NCBI GenBank assembly: GCA_030267565.1
Contig: BRXU01000016.1
Span: forward strand, 1,816,501 to 1,880,500
Reading direction: 5' to 3'
Source of the DNA: Pleodorina starrii
Lineage: Eukaryota; Chlorophyta; Chlorophyceae; Chlamydomonadales; Volvocaceae
DNA length: 64,000 nt
Shown: piece by piece, positions 19,368 through 28,824 of the stretch
Numbering within the stretch: the stretch's first letter is position 1
Layout: each line of letters opens with the position of its first letter
Program-made: the position numbers and the translations under genes
The notes under the pieces: model-generated
Told to the model about the DNA's origin: nothing
Seen by the model: the letters and a program-made list of their open reading frames with translations, nothing else
The model's database searches: none

Positions 19368-19656
19368 CGCATCCTTCCGTCCGTCCTTCCGTCCTTCCGT
19401 CCACAGAGTGAACGGACACCACACCGTACTGCCGCCTTGGACCAACAGAACATAACAAAACAGAACAGAACACAACAGAACGAAGCGAGACACGGTGCCC
19501 GCCAACCCCCAACCCCCAAAGGAGCACATCACTCCCTGAACCCCCAACCCCCGACCCCCTCCTCCGCACTCCGGGCACCCGCAGGCGAGTGAGGACGCGA
19601 CCATGCGCCAGCTGCACCACCGACAGATGCAGACGACGCAACGGAAAGACCGATGA
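17823..19656 (+). CDS. folate-receptor-like domain membrane protein, 3' exons only
   Basis: Exons 17823-17960, 18368-18668, 18883-19148 and 19585-19656 join with consistent phases (0, 0, 1, 0) to give 258 codons plus stop. The Cys-rich part contains YSCSCCNLTHALAIHRAL and CRGACDQWWAACRDEYF. The second motif resembles the CEQWWEDC core of folate receptor/riboflavin-binding proteins. Ala/Ser-rich inserts follow, then CFDGSATYATDFC and a C-terminal membrane helix (AVYFVAAVVLVSLAWLGY), giving a type I topology. Missing are a signal peptide and the N-terminal exon(s); the LINE nest upstream may sit in an intron, or the gene is truncated. The final exon (ASEDATMRQLHH...) also occurs in the nearby TIR elements, so an alternative end is the TGA at 19164-19166. 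Confidence 0.55.
19301..19363 (+). repeat. (GTCT)n microsatellite
   Basis: About 15 uninterrupted GTCT units lie in the last intron of the folate-receptor-like gene, followed by degenerate CCGTCCTT units to 19402. Confidence 0.95.
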
Positions 19657-20360
19657 ATGGAAGTTGTGTGTGTGCATGTGTGTATGCATATGTGTATGTA
19701 TGTGTGTGTCGTTACAGTATCTGACCGGGCCCTGACGCTGGCCAGGTGTGTGGCGGGGGCGGGGAAAGGAGTAAGGGGGTCGTGGCAGGCAGCGGCCTGG
19801 GGCCTTCGGTCGTCGGCGGAAGTGGAAGCGGTCTCTTCGCTTCCCCTTCGGGGAAGCGAAGGGAAGGACCCCGTAAGGGAGGGAGGAGGAGGAGGAGGGC
19901 GGGAGGGCTGAGGTGTGGCATTGGAGTATCGGTAGCCCAGGCGCCGTGAGAGGCTGGTGCTGCTGCCGTGTCCCGCCCGAGGCGGCCAAAAGGGTCAGAA
20001 TTCACCCATCCCGCACCAAAGCGTTGCGCGGGCGGCGGACCGAGTCGAGCCGGCGTGTTCGCGGTGCGGTGGTAAGAAGTGCGCTGCGGAGCTGAGCGAG
20101 CCGCACAGCGTTGGTGTCCCACTCGCTGGTTTGGGGCGACGACGAGGGAGGGTGAGAGTGTGTGTGTGTGTGTTTTGGGGGGTGCCGGTAGAGGGGGGCG
20201 GGCGGGTGTGTATGGGGGGTTCTCTGCGGCTGGACCGGCGCCCTGCGACCCAGGTCGATCGATTGGTGCCTTTGCCCTGCTCCTCCCCAAACGCGCTGCC
20301 TCTCCCACTTCTGCCTGTTGGGCCTTGCGTGGGTGGGCTTGGATGTGTAAGCAGCGATGA
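19405..20360 (+). repeat. copy 1 of the TIR element sequence (no left terminus)
   Basis: This stretch aligns with the TIR element at 42054-43032 from about GTGAACGGACACC to the inner right inverted repeat (GGATGTGTAAGCAGCGATGA at 20341-20360), but lacks the left terminus. It includes the putative last folate-receptor-like exon (19585-19656), a GT-rich run and a purine-rich stretch. It is either the source locus or a copy that lost its left end next to the GTCT microsatellite. Confidence 0.55.
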
Positions 20361-21314
20361 GGGCACGCAACCCCAATTCTTCCTTCCAAGTGTCCGCCCC
20401 AAGGGTCACGCAGGGCAGTGGCGGGCTTCAATCTGAAGGCTTCATCCACTGCCAGTCAGCCGAGACCGCCAAAGCTGTGCACGAGGCCAGCCCATACACC
20501 TCACGCGCGAATCTGCTAGCATCTAGCAGCGCTTCCTGTTTCCCAACCCTCATTACGCATTGTGGCGTGTCGCGTATGGGATGGAGGCAGGCAGGCCAGT
20601 CAGGATTGGTTTGGTCACGTGGTTAGGGGCGTTGAGGGACGGCGTGAGTGCGCCAGACCGGACAGACACAGCCAGTGGGTGCAACGGACTGCGTGAAGGT
20701 CCTGAGGACGGAACACCGAGCTGACCAGTGGGCAAAGGAACGGGCAGCGAGCACGGAGGGCGGGCGAGACTGCGCAGACCCGCCCGCCTCATCATCTAGG
20801 GATGTCTACCTATCTGGTGGGCCGCGTGGGACCCCAGACAGTTGCTTGTCGGTGAGCACACACGCCCCCGTACTGGTGCAGTGCATTGCCAGACAAGCTC
20901 ACCTCATCATACCCTATCCACCAAACTCAATCTTCACTTACTCGCAGTAACTGGGCTTTATTTATTGGTTCGCATCGTAACCTCTTGGTGGAGTTGTACG
21001 TCTCGGTGCGTACGTAATGCGTGCGCGGAATCTTCGTGGGTCAGTCAGCTACCGCCCCGTTTATCGGTCCGATACTAGCCAAGTCAGTCAGGGAGGCCGG
21101 AGCGGGGAGCGATCCGATACGCGGCGCACCTAGCGCACAGCTGCTGCAGTTGGTTGTACGGAAACCGCAGCGCGCTCGACCAGGATGATATAAATGGTCA
21201 ACAAACACACATAGAGCAGTCATCAACTGTAACGTTGCGCACTTCCTCTTAATAGTTACAAACGATTGCATCATAGTAATTTCCATAGATTAGAACAGAA
21301 ATCGGGACAGCAGG
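20361..21314 (+). promoter_or_regulatory. 5' flank of array gene A
   Basis: No gene is seen here. The flank is repeated upstream of genes B and C (27863-28824 and 36646-37607). It contains a TATA box (21189-21195, GATATAAATGG) about 120 bases before the ATG. Copies B and C are nearly identical to each other, and A differs by scattered substitutions. Confidence 0.6.
21189..21195 (+). promoter_or_regulatory. TATA box, array gene A
   Basis: TATAAAT lies in the context GATGATATAAATGGTC, which is conserved in all three gene copies. Transcription would start near 21220, leaving a ~95-base 5' UTR. Confidence 0.6.
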
Positions 21315-22911
21315 ATGCGATCCCACACTTGCTGCCTTCTAGGGGTGCTGCTGCTGCTGGCGGTGGCGGCGCTGCCCACCCAGGCCACCCCGGATAAGGA
21401 CGTCCACACGCGGGACGACAAGCGGGATCACGGGGGTGTTGTTGACAAATGGGACGACAAGAAGGGCGCTGAGAAGTGGGACGGCAAGTGGGACGACAAG
21501 CGGGACGGCAAGTGGGACGACAAGCGGGACGGCAAGCAGGACGACAAGTACGACCACAAGCGGGACGACAACTACGACGACAAGCGGGACGGCAAGTACG
21601 ACGACAAGCGGGACGGCAAGTACGACGACAAGCGGGACGGCAAGTACGACGACAAGCGGGACGGCAAGTACGACGACAAGCGGGACGGCAAGTACGACGA
21701 CAAGCGGGACGGCAAGCGGGACGACAAGCCCGACAACAAGTGGGACGACAAGTGGGACGACAAGAAGCGGGACGACAAGAAGCGGGACGACAAGCGGGAC
21801 GGCAAGTACGACGACAAGCGGGACGGCAAGCGGGACGACAAGCGGGACGGCAAGTACGACGACAAGCGGGACGACAAGCGGGACTACAAGCGGGACTACA
21901 AGCGGGACGACAAGCGGGACGACAAGCGGGACGACAAGCGGGACGACAACCGGGACAACAAGCACGACGACAAGCGGGGCGACAAGTACGACGACAAGCG
22001 GGACGACAAGAGGGACGACAAGCGGGACGACAAGCGGGACGACAAGCGGGACGACAAGCACGACGACAAGCGGGACGACAAGCGGGACGGCAAGTACGAC
22101 AACAAGCGGGACGACAAGTGGGACGACAACAAGCGGGACGACAAGTACGACGACAAGCGGGACGACAAGCGGGACGACAAGCACGACAAGAAGCGAGACG
22201 ACAAGCACGACAAGAAGCGGGACGACAAGCGGGACGACAAGCGGGACGACAACTACGACGACAAGCATGACGACAAGCACGACAACAAGCGGGACGACAA
22301 GTGGGACGACAAGAAGCGGGACGACAAGTGGGATGACAAGCGGGACGACAAGCATGACGGCAAGCGGGATGACAAGTACGATGGCAAGCGGGACGACAAG
22401 CGGGACGATAAGCACAAGCGGCCGCTTCCCAAAGATGTCAAGGTGGACTCCCAGGTAAAGGTTGCCGTACGGCTAGCCAGCACCGGCACCCGGTGAGCTC
22501 CAGTACCGGGTCCTGCGGCGCCCAGGTTGTGTCCTCTCGTAGGGACCCGAACTGTCATGTGCTCATGTCGTCGCGGTTGCAGTATCGGTAACTAACCAAC
22601 TTACTGGAAATGGCAACATGTAACCACATCTGCCCGCCTGCTGTACTCCTCGCACTCACAGTTCGAGCTCCGGAACCTGTACCCGAACCGCAAGGACGGG
22701 TCTCGCATCCACGTCTTCGTCAAGTACCGCCACAACAAGTCGGGTGAGTGAGAACACAGCGCGGGCGTCCTTCGTTGCTTGGGTCGGGCACTGGGCTTGC
22801 AAGCGTTAGGAGGGCCTCTCTGATCTGTGCCTCGGCCAGGCACTGGGGTCCTGCTCGCCCCCTGTGACGTCCGCCTACTGCCAACCTGCTGCCTGTCCGG
22901 CCCGACGTGCG

Positions 22912-22944
<33 letters not shown>

Positions 22945-23432
22945 CCACGCACGCAGATTACGTTGAGTACCGGGATGTGGAGAGGGTCATTCGGCCGCTC
23001 GTGTACGCCCCCGGCGGCAAGGGCGGCTGGGGTGAGGTCCTTCGCGGCATTGCTGAGGCCGTGTGGGGCAAGTACCCCATCCGGGGCCTGCACCTCCGCA
23101 TCGAGTACCAGGTGCGTGAGTCAATCAGAGCGATAGATTTGACTGGACATACATCGATGTATCCGCGTCGTACCGTTTGTACGACAGCGGGCCAGATGGC
23201 GGGGTTCACTCTTCACTGCGGTCCGGTTGTAGAATGCGTCTGACGTATTCTAGGACTAGTCTCTTTCCTTGGGTTTCGAGTACGGCATTGAAATACGGTA
23301 CACAGCCAGGTGGTTAAACTCATCACGTCGTGCCCTGACACGCCGCCTGGTCCCCGGCCCCCCTCCCTTGGCCCCAACTAACAGGGCACGGCCTACACCT
23401 CCAGCCTGACCGTGGGCGATATGGAGCCGTGA
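21315..23432 (+). CDS. array gene A: secreted K-x-D-[DGN] repeat polyampholyte with conserved C-terminal domain
   Basis: Four exons: 21315-22454, 22662-22743, 22957-23111 and 23385-23432, with phases 0, 1, 0, give 474 residues. The N-terminus is a clear signal peptide ([19 protein letters not shown]). Residues about 33-368 are a tetrapeptide array dominated by [16 protein letters not shown] and KHDD, with a few KPDN and extra-Lys units; it is nearly charge-balanced and probably disordered. A folded-looking tail of ~95 residues follows: [61 protein letters not shown]. Its beta-beta-alpha-alpha-beta order resembles a T-fold (FolB-like) unit, but this is a guess. The function is unknown. It is the shortest of three tandem paralogues. 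A TGTAA signal lies at 23757-23761. Confidence 0.75.
21411..22421 (+). repeat. 12-bp coding minisatellite of gene A
   Basis: The period is GACGACAAGCGG with variants (GGC, TAC, TGG, CAC). Occasional 15-bp units add a Lys. The unit lacks stops in most frames, so long meaningless ORFs overlap it on both strands. Confidence 0.95.
22915..22944 (+). repeat. (CTG)n run in intron 2 of gene A
   Basis: It has about ten CTG units. It recurs in gene B with the same length and in gene C with one unit fewer. Confidence 0.85.
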
Positions 23433-24245
23433 GCCTCCCCCACCAGCAAAGGAGTTCTATGCTGCGGTGGAGCAGTGGGCAGGGGGGGCGGTCAAGTGGA
23501 GACGGGAAACGCTGTCATGGGCCCGAACTAAAGGCCGGGCAAAGGGAACTCTGAGAAAGGTTGCTGGACATGTGGCTTGGGCTGGTGATTGCGCCACCAT
23601 ATTTTATGCATGCCCTGTCATCGGCACCGTCGGCGTCGGGGCCGGTGCCCCTCTCGGGATCCGTTCTGGACACATGGACTAGGCAGGGAGGATACGAAGT
23701 TGTGAGTCATCTGGCATTGCATTGCACACATTCATTTATTTTGATCAGTGATTGTTTGTAAGTTAGTTTTTGGAGGTCAACAGCTGCTTGGTCACTGCTG
23801 CGTTGTTGCAGTTTCGGGAAGAAGGTAGCCCAAGCCTAAATGTTGTACACTCGTGATCAACAATCTAGATCTTTATAACCATTGTTTCTGATATTGATGC
23901 CGTTTCGCATGAATTCGCGGCGTTCTTGTGAACTGTGACTCTGCACGGCTGCTGGCAAGAGGAAGGGAGGGCGAGGGCGGGCGCCAGTTTAGCTCATTGA
24001 TTAGACCGTTGACTGTATCCGAAGGAGTAATAAATATTATTACATGTTGGTTGAATTATAATTTGTTTCTTGAATCGAGACGTCGCCGGAAAACAGACCC
24101 ATGGGTCATAAACTCTTCGCAGTGTAACGTTGAGAGCAAGGGAAGTTCGACTCTTAGCCCTGCAATAAACTTCTGTCATTAAAAGGAAGGATCACTTGAA
24201 ATGATTCTTTTTGAGCAATCAAGTAAAACGTTACCACGTGCGAAG
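23433..24245 (+). other. 3' UTR and flank of gene A
   Basis: It contains the TGTAA polyadenylation signal (23757-23761) and AT-richer sequence up to the TTAA that flanks the next TIR element. No further gene is seen. It is repeated after genes B and C. Confidence 0.6.
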
Positions 24246-24729
24246 TTAATCACCGCCCGTCATCGCTGCTTACACACCCACTGCTTACACACCCCTTCCT
24301 CCGCCGAGTGGAAGGGGCACCACACCGTACTCCCGCCTTGGACCAACAGAACAGAACAGAACGAAGCGTGACACGGTGCCCGCCAACCCCCAACCCCCAA
24401 CGGAGCACATCACTCCCTGAACCCCTGACCCCTCTCTCCGCACTCCGGGCACCCGCAGGCGAGTGAGGACGCGTCCATGCGGCAGCTGCACCACCGACAG
24501 ATGCAGAGGATGCAGCGGAAAGAACGATGAATGGAAGTTGTGTGTATGTGTGCATGTGCTTGTATGCGTATGTGTATGTATGTGTGTGTGTTTGTGTGTG
24601 TGTTTGTTACATGGTTGGGGGTGCGTGCCCCTCTCATGAACAAAAGCCCATACGAGCCGAGGGCCCAAGGGAACTAAAACGCCTAAAAGCACGAAAGTAG
24701 AAACACCGCCCATGCAGGAGAGGGGGATA

Positions 24730-25491
24730 CTAGCGGCCAAAGGGGACAATTGAGTTGCGGTGGGCCCAAATGCGCTCAAGCATCTTCGCCAAACGGGGAG
24801 GATCCCATCTCATCTCTTCCTCCATACCCTCGAATTGAGGAAACCCTTCATCCGCGCGGATGCTACTATAAGCAGGGCACTCCATTAGGACATGCTTCTC
24901 GTCCTCTATTTGACCATCCGCAACGCAGCAGGGACATTTTCGCTCAGTCCTAGGGACATGAACTCTGCCCACTCGCGATCTGTTGGCCGCAACCGCCCAA
25001 CAGCACAAACGAAACTGCAAAAGTTTGCGGTGGGCCGCACGCGGAATGAAAACGCTAGCATGCTGTGGCCACATAATTGCCGCTGCCCGCGCAAAGGGCA
25101 TACCCATCCAGTGCTTATACTTCGCCATCTGAACTCCCGGCTGTTTCCCGTCCGAAGGGTAAGCCTCTGGCGGTACACTTAAACGCTCGTGCTCCCACCC
25201 ACTCATCAACCGCTCCCTCAGCGCTGTCACAATCGTTCCTTCGGGGAGTGGTTTACTTAACAACCAATCGATGCGGTTATCGAAACCACTGACGTCCTGC
25301 GGCATCCCACTCCAGATGTCGATTTCGAGATACGTTAACAACCGCAACACTGCAGCACCCCATCCAGACCCAGCTGGGTCATTAAGTGCGTCGTGTATTT
25401 CCTGCCGCAGTACCGCCAACGCGAGAGAACCAGCCTGCTTTCGGACGCGATTCCAGAAACCAACAACCTGTTTGGCCATGTAGTACTGCAC
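24730..25491 (-). pseudogene. L1-like LINE ORF2 C-terminus, copy 1
   Basis: The 253-codon frame begins at a site that matches the region after the RT thumb (QYYMAKQVVGFWNRVRKQ, typical of L1-like C-termini). It ends with a zinc-knuckle CPCC...H...C (KHVLMECPAYSSIR). It is identical to the frame at 33479-34240. It is a fragment and has no start of its own. Confidence 0.7.
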
Positions 25492-25714
25492 ACTCTGGGA
25501 ACGGCCGTGCTTCAGTTTGCGCTCATTTTTCGCTCATTTTGGCCCTTCAGTTCGGGTCTTCATACCGGGGCCTTCATTTAATGCGACAATATCATTTTGG
25601 AATGAAGCCTTGTCATTACAAAATGAACGCGAAAAGGAAGCGGCCTCACTGAGGGCATCCAGAGGCCCGTTCGTTCCAAACTGAAGAGCTCAGAAAAAAT
25701 GAAGACCACAAATA

Positions 25715-25842
25715 TCACGTGATATGAAGGCGGTTTGTTCGTAACTGAAGCAATACATAACCGCCCAGATCACGTGATAATGAAGCCTCTAAAATCCAAG
25801 ATGAAGGGCTCAGAAAGAATAAAGCCCACGAATATCACGTGA
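25715..25842. repeat. three TCACGTGA palindromes in a degenerate tandem repeat, copy 1
   Basis: Perfect TCACGTGA octamers lie at 25715-25722, 25770-25777 and 25835-25842. They are embedded in repeated GAAGGCGGTTTGTTCGT-like sequence and spaced 55-65 bp. Confidence 0.8.
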
Positions 25843-25897
25843 TACGAAGGCGGTTTTTTCGTTTCTGAAGCAATATAAAGCAGTTTTTACCGCCTAC

Positions 25898-26347
25898 CCG
25901 TGGCCCGCCCGCCGCTGCCCGCCCGGCCGCTGCCCGCCCGCCCACCCGCGGCCCGCCCGCCCGCGGCCCGACCGCCCGCCCGCCCACCCGCGGCCCGCCC
26001 GCCCGCCCGCGGCCCGCCCACCCGCGGCCCGCCCGCCCGCCCGCGGCCCGCCCGCCCGCGGCTTGCCCGCCCGCCCGCCCGCGGCCCGCCCGCCCGCCCG
26101 CCCACCCGCGGCCCGCCCGCCTGCGGCCCGCCCGGCCGCGGCCCGCCCGCCCGCCCGCCCGCGTCCCGCCCGCCCGCGGCCCGCCCGCCCGCCCGCCCGC
26201 CGGCGGCCCGCCTGCGGCCCGCCCGCCCGCGGCCCGCCCGCCCGCCCGCGGCCCGCCCGCCCGCGGCCCGCCCGCCCGCCCACCCGCGGCCCGCCCGCCA
26301 GCCCGCGGCCCGCCCGCCCGCCCGCCCACCCGCGGCCCGCCCGCCCT
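25898..26347. repeat. GC-rich (CCCGCCCGCGG)n minisatellite, copy 1
   Basis: The 450 bases are almost purely CCCGCCCGCGGCCCG-like units. The minus strand is G-rich with repeated GGG runs, compatible with G-quadruplexes. Long Arg/Ala/Gly/Pro ORFs through it are shadows. Confidence 0.9.
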
Positions 26348-26355
26348 TCCTAACA

Positions 26356-27195
26356 CTAGGCGTGCCCGTTTCGTCGGCGCTTATTCTCCTTCTGCACGTT
26401 GACGAATGGAACATCGTCACCCGTCAGCATGACTACGGGCAGCTTCGGCCGCTTAGGCGCCGTCCTGCCGGCCGCTGCTGCACCGCCGGTGTTGTCCTGC
26501 TGCACCCCAGCCTTGGTCTGCGGCTGCGGCCTGGTATCCGCGCGTTTGGCAGCCCTGTTGGCAGCCGGCGGGGCGCCTCCATATGCACCGCTGCGCAGCG
26601 GGAGCTGTGCCATTTCGGCAAACAGCAGCCGTTGGGCAGGCCTCGCCGCCCCCACAATCTGCCGCATAAAAATGACTTGTAGTTGAACCGCATCATCCCG
26701 CAAACAAGCTTCGAAAAGGCCCTCCGCTAGGTTGTTGTTATCACGACGCCTCCCAGAAGAAGCCCTTTCGAGCGCTTCTGCTATCACAAACGGGCCCCAC
26801 GCCTGACAGCCATACAACAGAATGGCGCGCACCTGGGTAGTGAAACACCGCATCCGAACATCAGCTGAGAACAACTTTAACTTATCAAGCTTAGCACTTA
26901 GAGCAAACAAGGCAGATCGCGCCGAATCACACAATTGTTGCCGGCAAGCGCAAAAAGATCGGTCGGGCCCGTACACCAACCCTAGGTAGCGCGCGCTGTC
27001 CTTGGCTGGTACGGCTTGCCCTGCAAGTCGAAGTTGCGCATCACACGCCGTGCTAATTTGAGACCGCAGGTCATCGTTGCACGCAAAGACTAACCTTTCA
27101 CACTTGGAAACATTGGGTCGCATTCCAAAAGCCACACAGAACAGATCGACAAGATTAAGGAGCTCTACCATACGCTCCGGGGAGGTCGCAAGCAA
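26356..27195 (-). pseudogene. L1-like LINE RT thumb region, copy 1
   Basis: The 279-codon frame begins just after the RT catalytic Asp pair (LATSPERMVELLNLVDLF) and has KCERLVFAC, ARYLGLVYG and AILLYGCQAWGP motifs, as in L1-type RT C-terminal regions. After AEMAQLPL the homology ends and a Pro/Ala/Lys tail leads to the GC-rich minisatellite. Confidence 0.7.
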
Positions 27196-27862
27196 ACTAA
27201 CGTCGTATGTATGTGTGTGGCGGCTGGCGGGGGCGGGGAAAGGAGGAAGGGGGTTATGGCAGGCAGCGGCCTGGCGCCTTCGGCCGTCGGCGGAAGTGGA
27301 AGCGGTCTCTGCGCCCTCTGCGCGGGAGGGGAAGGGAAGGACCGGCTAAGGGAGGGAGGAGGAGGAGGAGGGCGGAAGGGCTGAGGGGTGGCTTGTCTGG
27401 AGCCTGCAGTACCGGTAGCCCAGGTGCGCGAGAGGCTGATGTTGCTGCCGTGTCCCGCCCGAGGCGGCCGAAGGGGTCCGTCCGCTCCCATCCGATCCAG
27501 AATCCACTTATCCCGCACCAAAGCGTTGCGCGGGCGGCGGACCGAGTCGAGGCGGCGCGTGAGCGGTGCGGTGGTGGGAAGTGCGCTGCGGAGCGGAACG
27601 GAGTGAGCCGCGCAGCGTTGGTATCTCACTCGCTTGTTTGGGGCGACGAAGAGGGAGGGTGAGGGTGTCTGTGTGTGCATGTGTTTTTGGAGGGAGAGGG
27701 GGCGGGCCGGTGTGGGGGGGCCTTCTCTGCGGCCGGACCGGCGCCCTGCGACTCAGGTCAATCGATTGGCGCCTTTGCCCTGTTCCTGACCAACGCGCTG
27801 CATGACGCGCTTCTGCCTGTTGGGCCTTGCGTGGGTGGGCTTGGATGTGTAAGCAGCGATGA

Positions 27863-28824
27863 GGGTATGTACGCAACCCCAATTCTTCCTTCCAAGTGTC
27901 CGCCCCAAGGGTCACGCAGGGCAGTGGCGGGCTTCAATCTGAAGGCTTCATCCACTGCCAGTCAGCCGAGACCGCCAAAGCTGTGCACGAGGCCAGCCCA
28001 TACACCTCACGCGCGAATCTGCTAGCATCTAGCAGCGCTTCCTGTTTCCCAACCCTCATTACGCATTGTGGCGTGTCGCGTATGGGATGGAGGCAGGCAG
28101 GCCAGTCAGGATTGGTTTGGTCACGTGGTTAGGGGCGTTGAGGGACGGCGTGAGTGCGCCAGACCGGACAGACACAGCCAGTGGGTGCAACGGACTGCGT
28201 GAAGGTCCTGAGGACGGAACACCGAGCTGACCAGTGGGCAAAGGAACGGGCAGCGAGCACGGAGGGCGGGCGAGACTGCGCAGACCCGCCCGCCTCATCA
28301 TCTCGGGATGTCTACCTATCTGGTGGGCCGCGTGGGACCCCAGACAGTTGCTTGTCGGTGAGCACACACGCCCCCGTACTGGTACAGTGCATTGCCAGAC
28401 AAGCTCACCTCATCATACCCTATCCACCAAACTCAATCTTCAATTACGGTACTCGCAGAAACTGGGCTTATTTATTGGTTCGCATCGTAACCTCTTGGTG
28501 GAGTTGTACGTCTCGGTGCGTACGTAATGCGTGCGCGGAATCTTCGTGGGTCAGTCAGCCACCGCCCCGTTTATCGGTCCGATACTAGCCAAGTCAGTCA
28601 GGGAGGCCGGAGCGGGGAGCGATCCGATACGCGGCGCACCTAGCGCACAGCTGCTGCAGTTGGTTGTACGGAAACCGCAGCGCGCTCGACCAGGATGATA
28701 TAAATGGTCAACAAACACACATTGAGCAGTCATCAACTGTAGCGTTGCGCACTTCCTCTTAATAATTACAAACGATTGCATCATAGTAATTAACATACAT
28801 TAGAACAGAAATCGGGACAGCAGG
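27863..28824 (+). promoter_or_regulatory. 5' flank of array gene B, TATA at 28699-28705
   Basis: It is nearly identical to the gene C flank. The TATA box (TATAAAT) lies ~120 bases before the ATG. No separate gene is seen. Confidence 0.6.

Larger units (their letters stand above)
24589..27204 (-). mobile_element. 5'-truncated L1-like LINE, copy 1
   Basis: A minus-strand LINE fragment flanked by a 15-bp direct repeat, GTATGTATGTGTGTG (24574-24588 and 27205-27219), lies in the GT-rich part of the TIR element. Two coding blocks remain: RT thumb region (26356-27195) and C-terminal zinc-knuckle region (24730-25491). The 5' truncation falls just at the RT catalytic motif (DVSLLATSPERM), so the copy was dead on arrival. 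Between the blocks is an ~0.86-kb stretch with TCACGTGA repeats and a GC-rich minisatellite. Confidence 0.75.
24250..27862 (+). mobile_element. copy 2 of the TIR element, interrupted by an L1-like LINE
   Basis: The left end follows TTAA (24246-24249) and carries TCATCGCTGCTTACACACCC at 24260-24279. The matching inverted end is GGATGTGTAAGCAGCGATGA at 27843-27862 with one mismatch; the outermost right bases and TTAA are missing. It includes a diverged copy of the folate-receptor-like last exon with its acceptor (24453-24529; reads ASEDASMRQLHH). The LINE at 24589-27204 splits it. Confidence 0.6.

Noticed and set aside
21339..22458. Long overlapping ORFs on both strands across array gene A (also 28849-31207 and 37632-40269)
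   Set aside because: The 12-bp unit has no stop in several frames, so these are shadows. Only the K-x-D frame has a signal peptide and in-phase downstream exons.
22827..23243. Poly-Cys ORF through the CTG run (also in B and C)
   Set aside because: The CTG run is intronic, and exons on both sides join in phase without it.
25835..26420. Arg/Ala/Gly- and Pro/Ala-rich ORFs (and 34584-35203)
   Set aside because: They come from the GC-rich minisatellite and have no domain or conservation argument.
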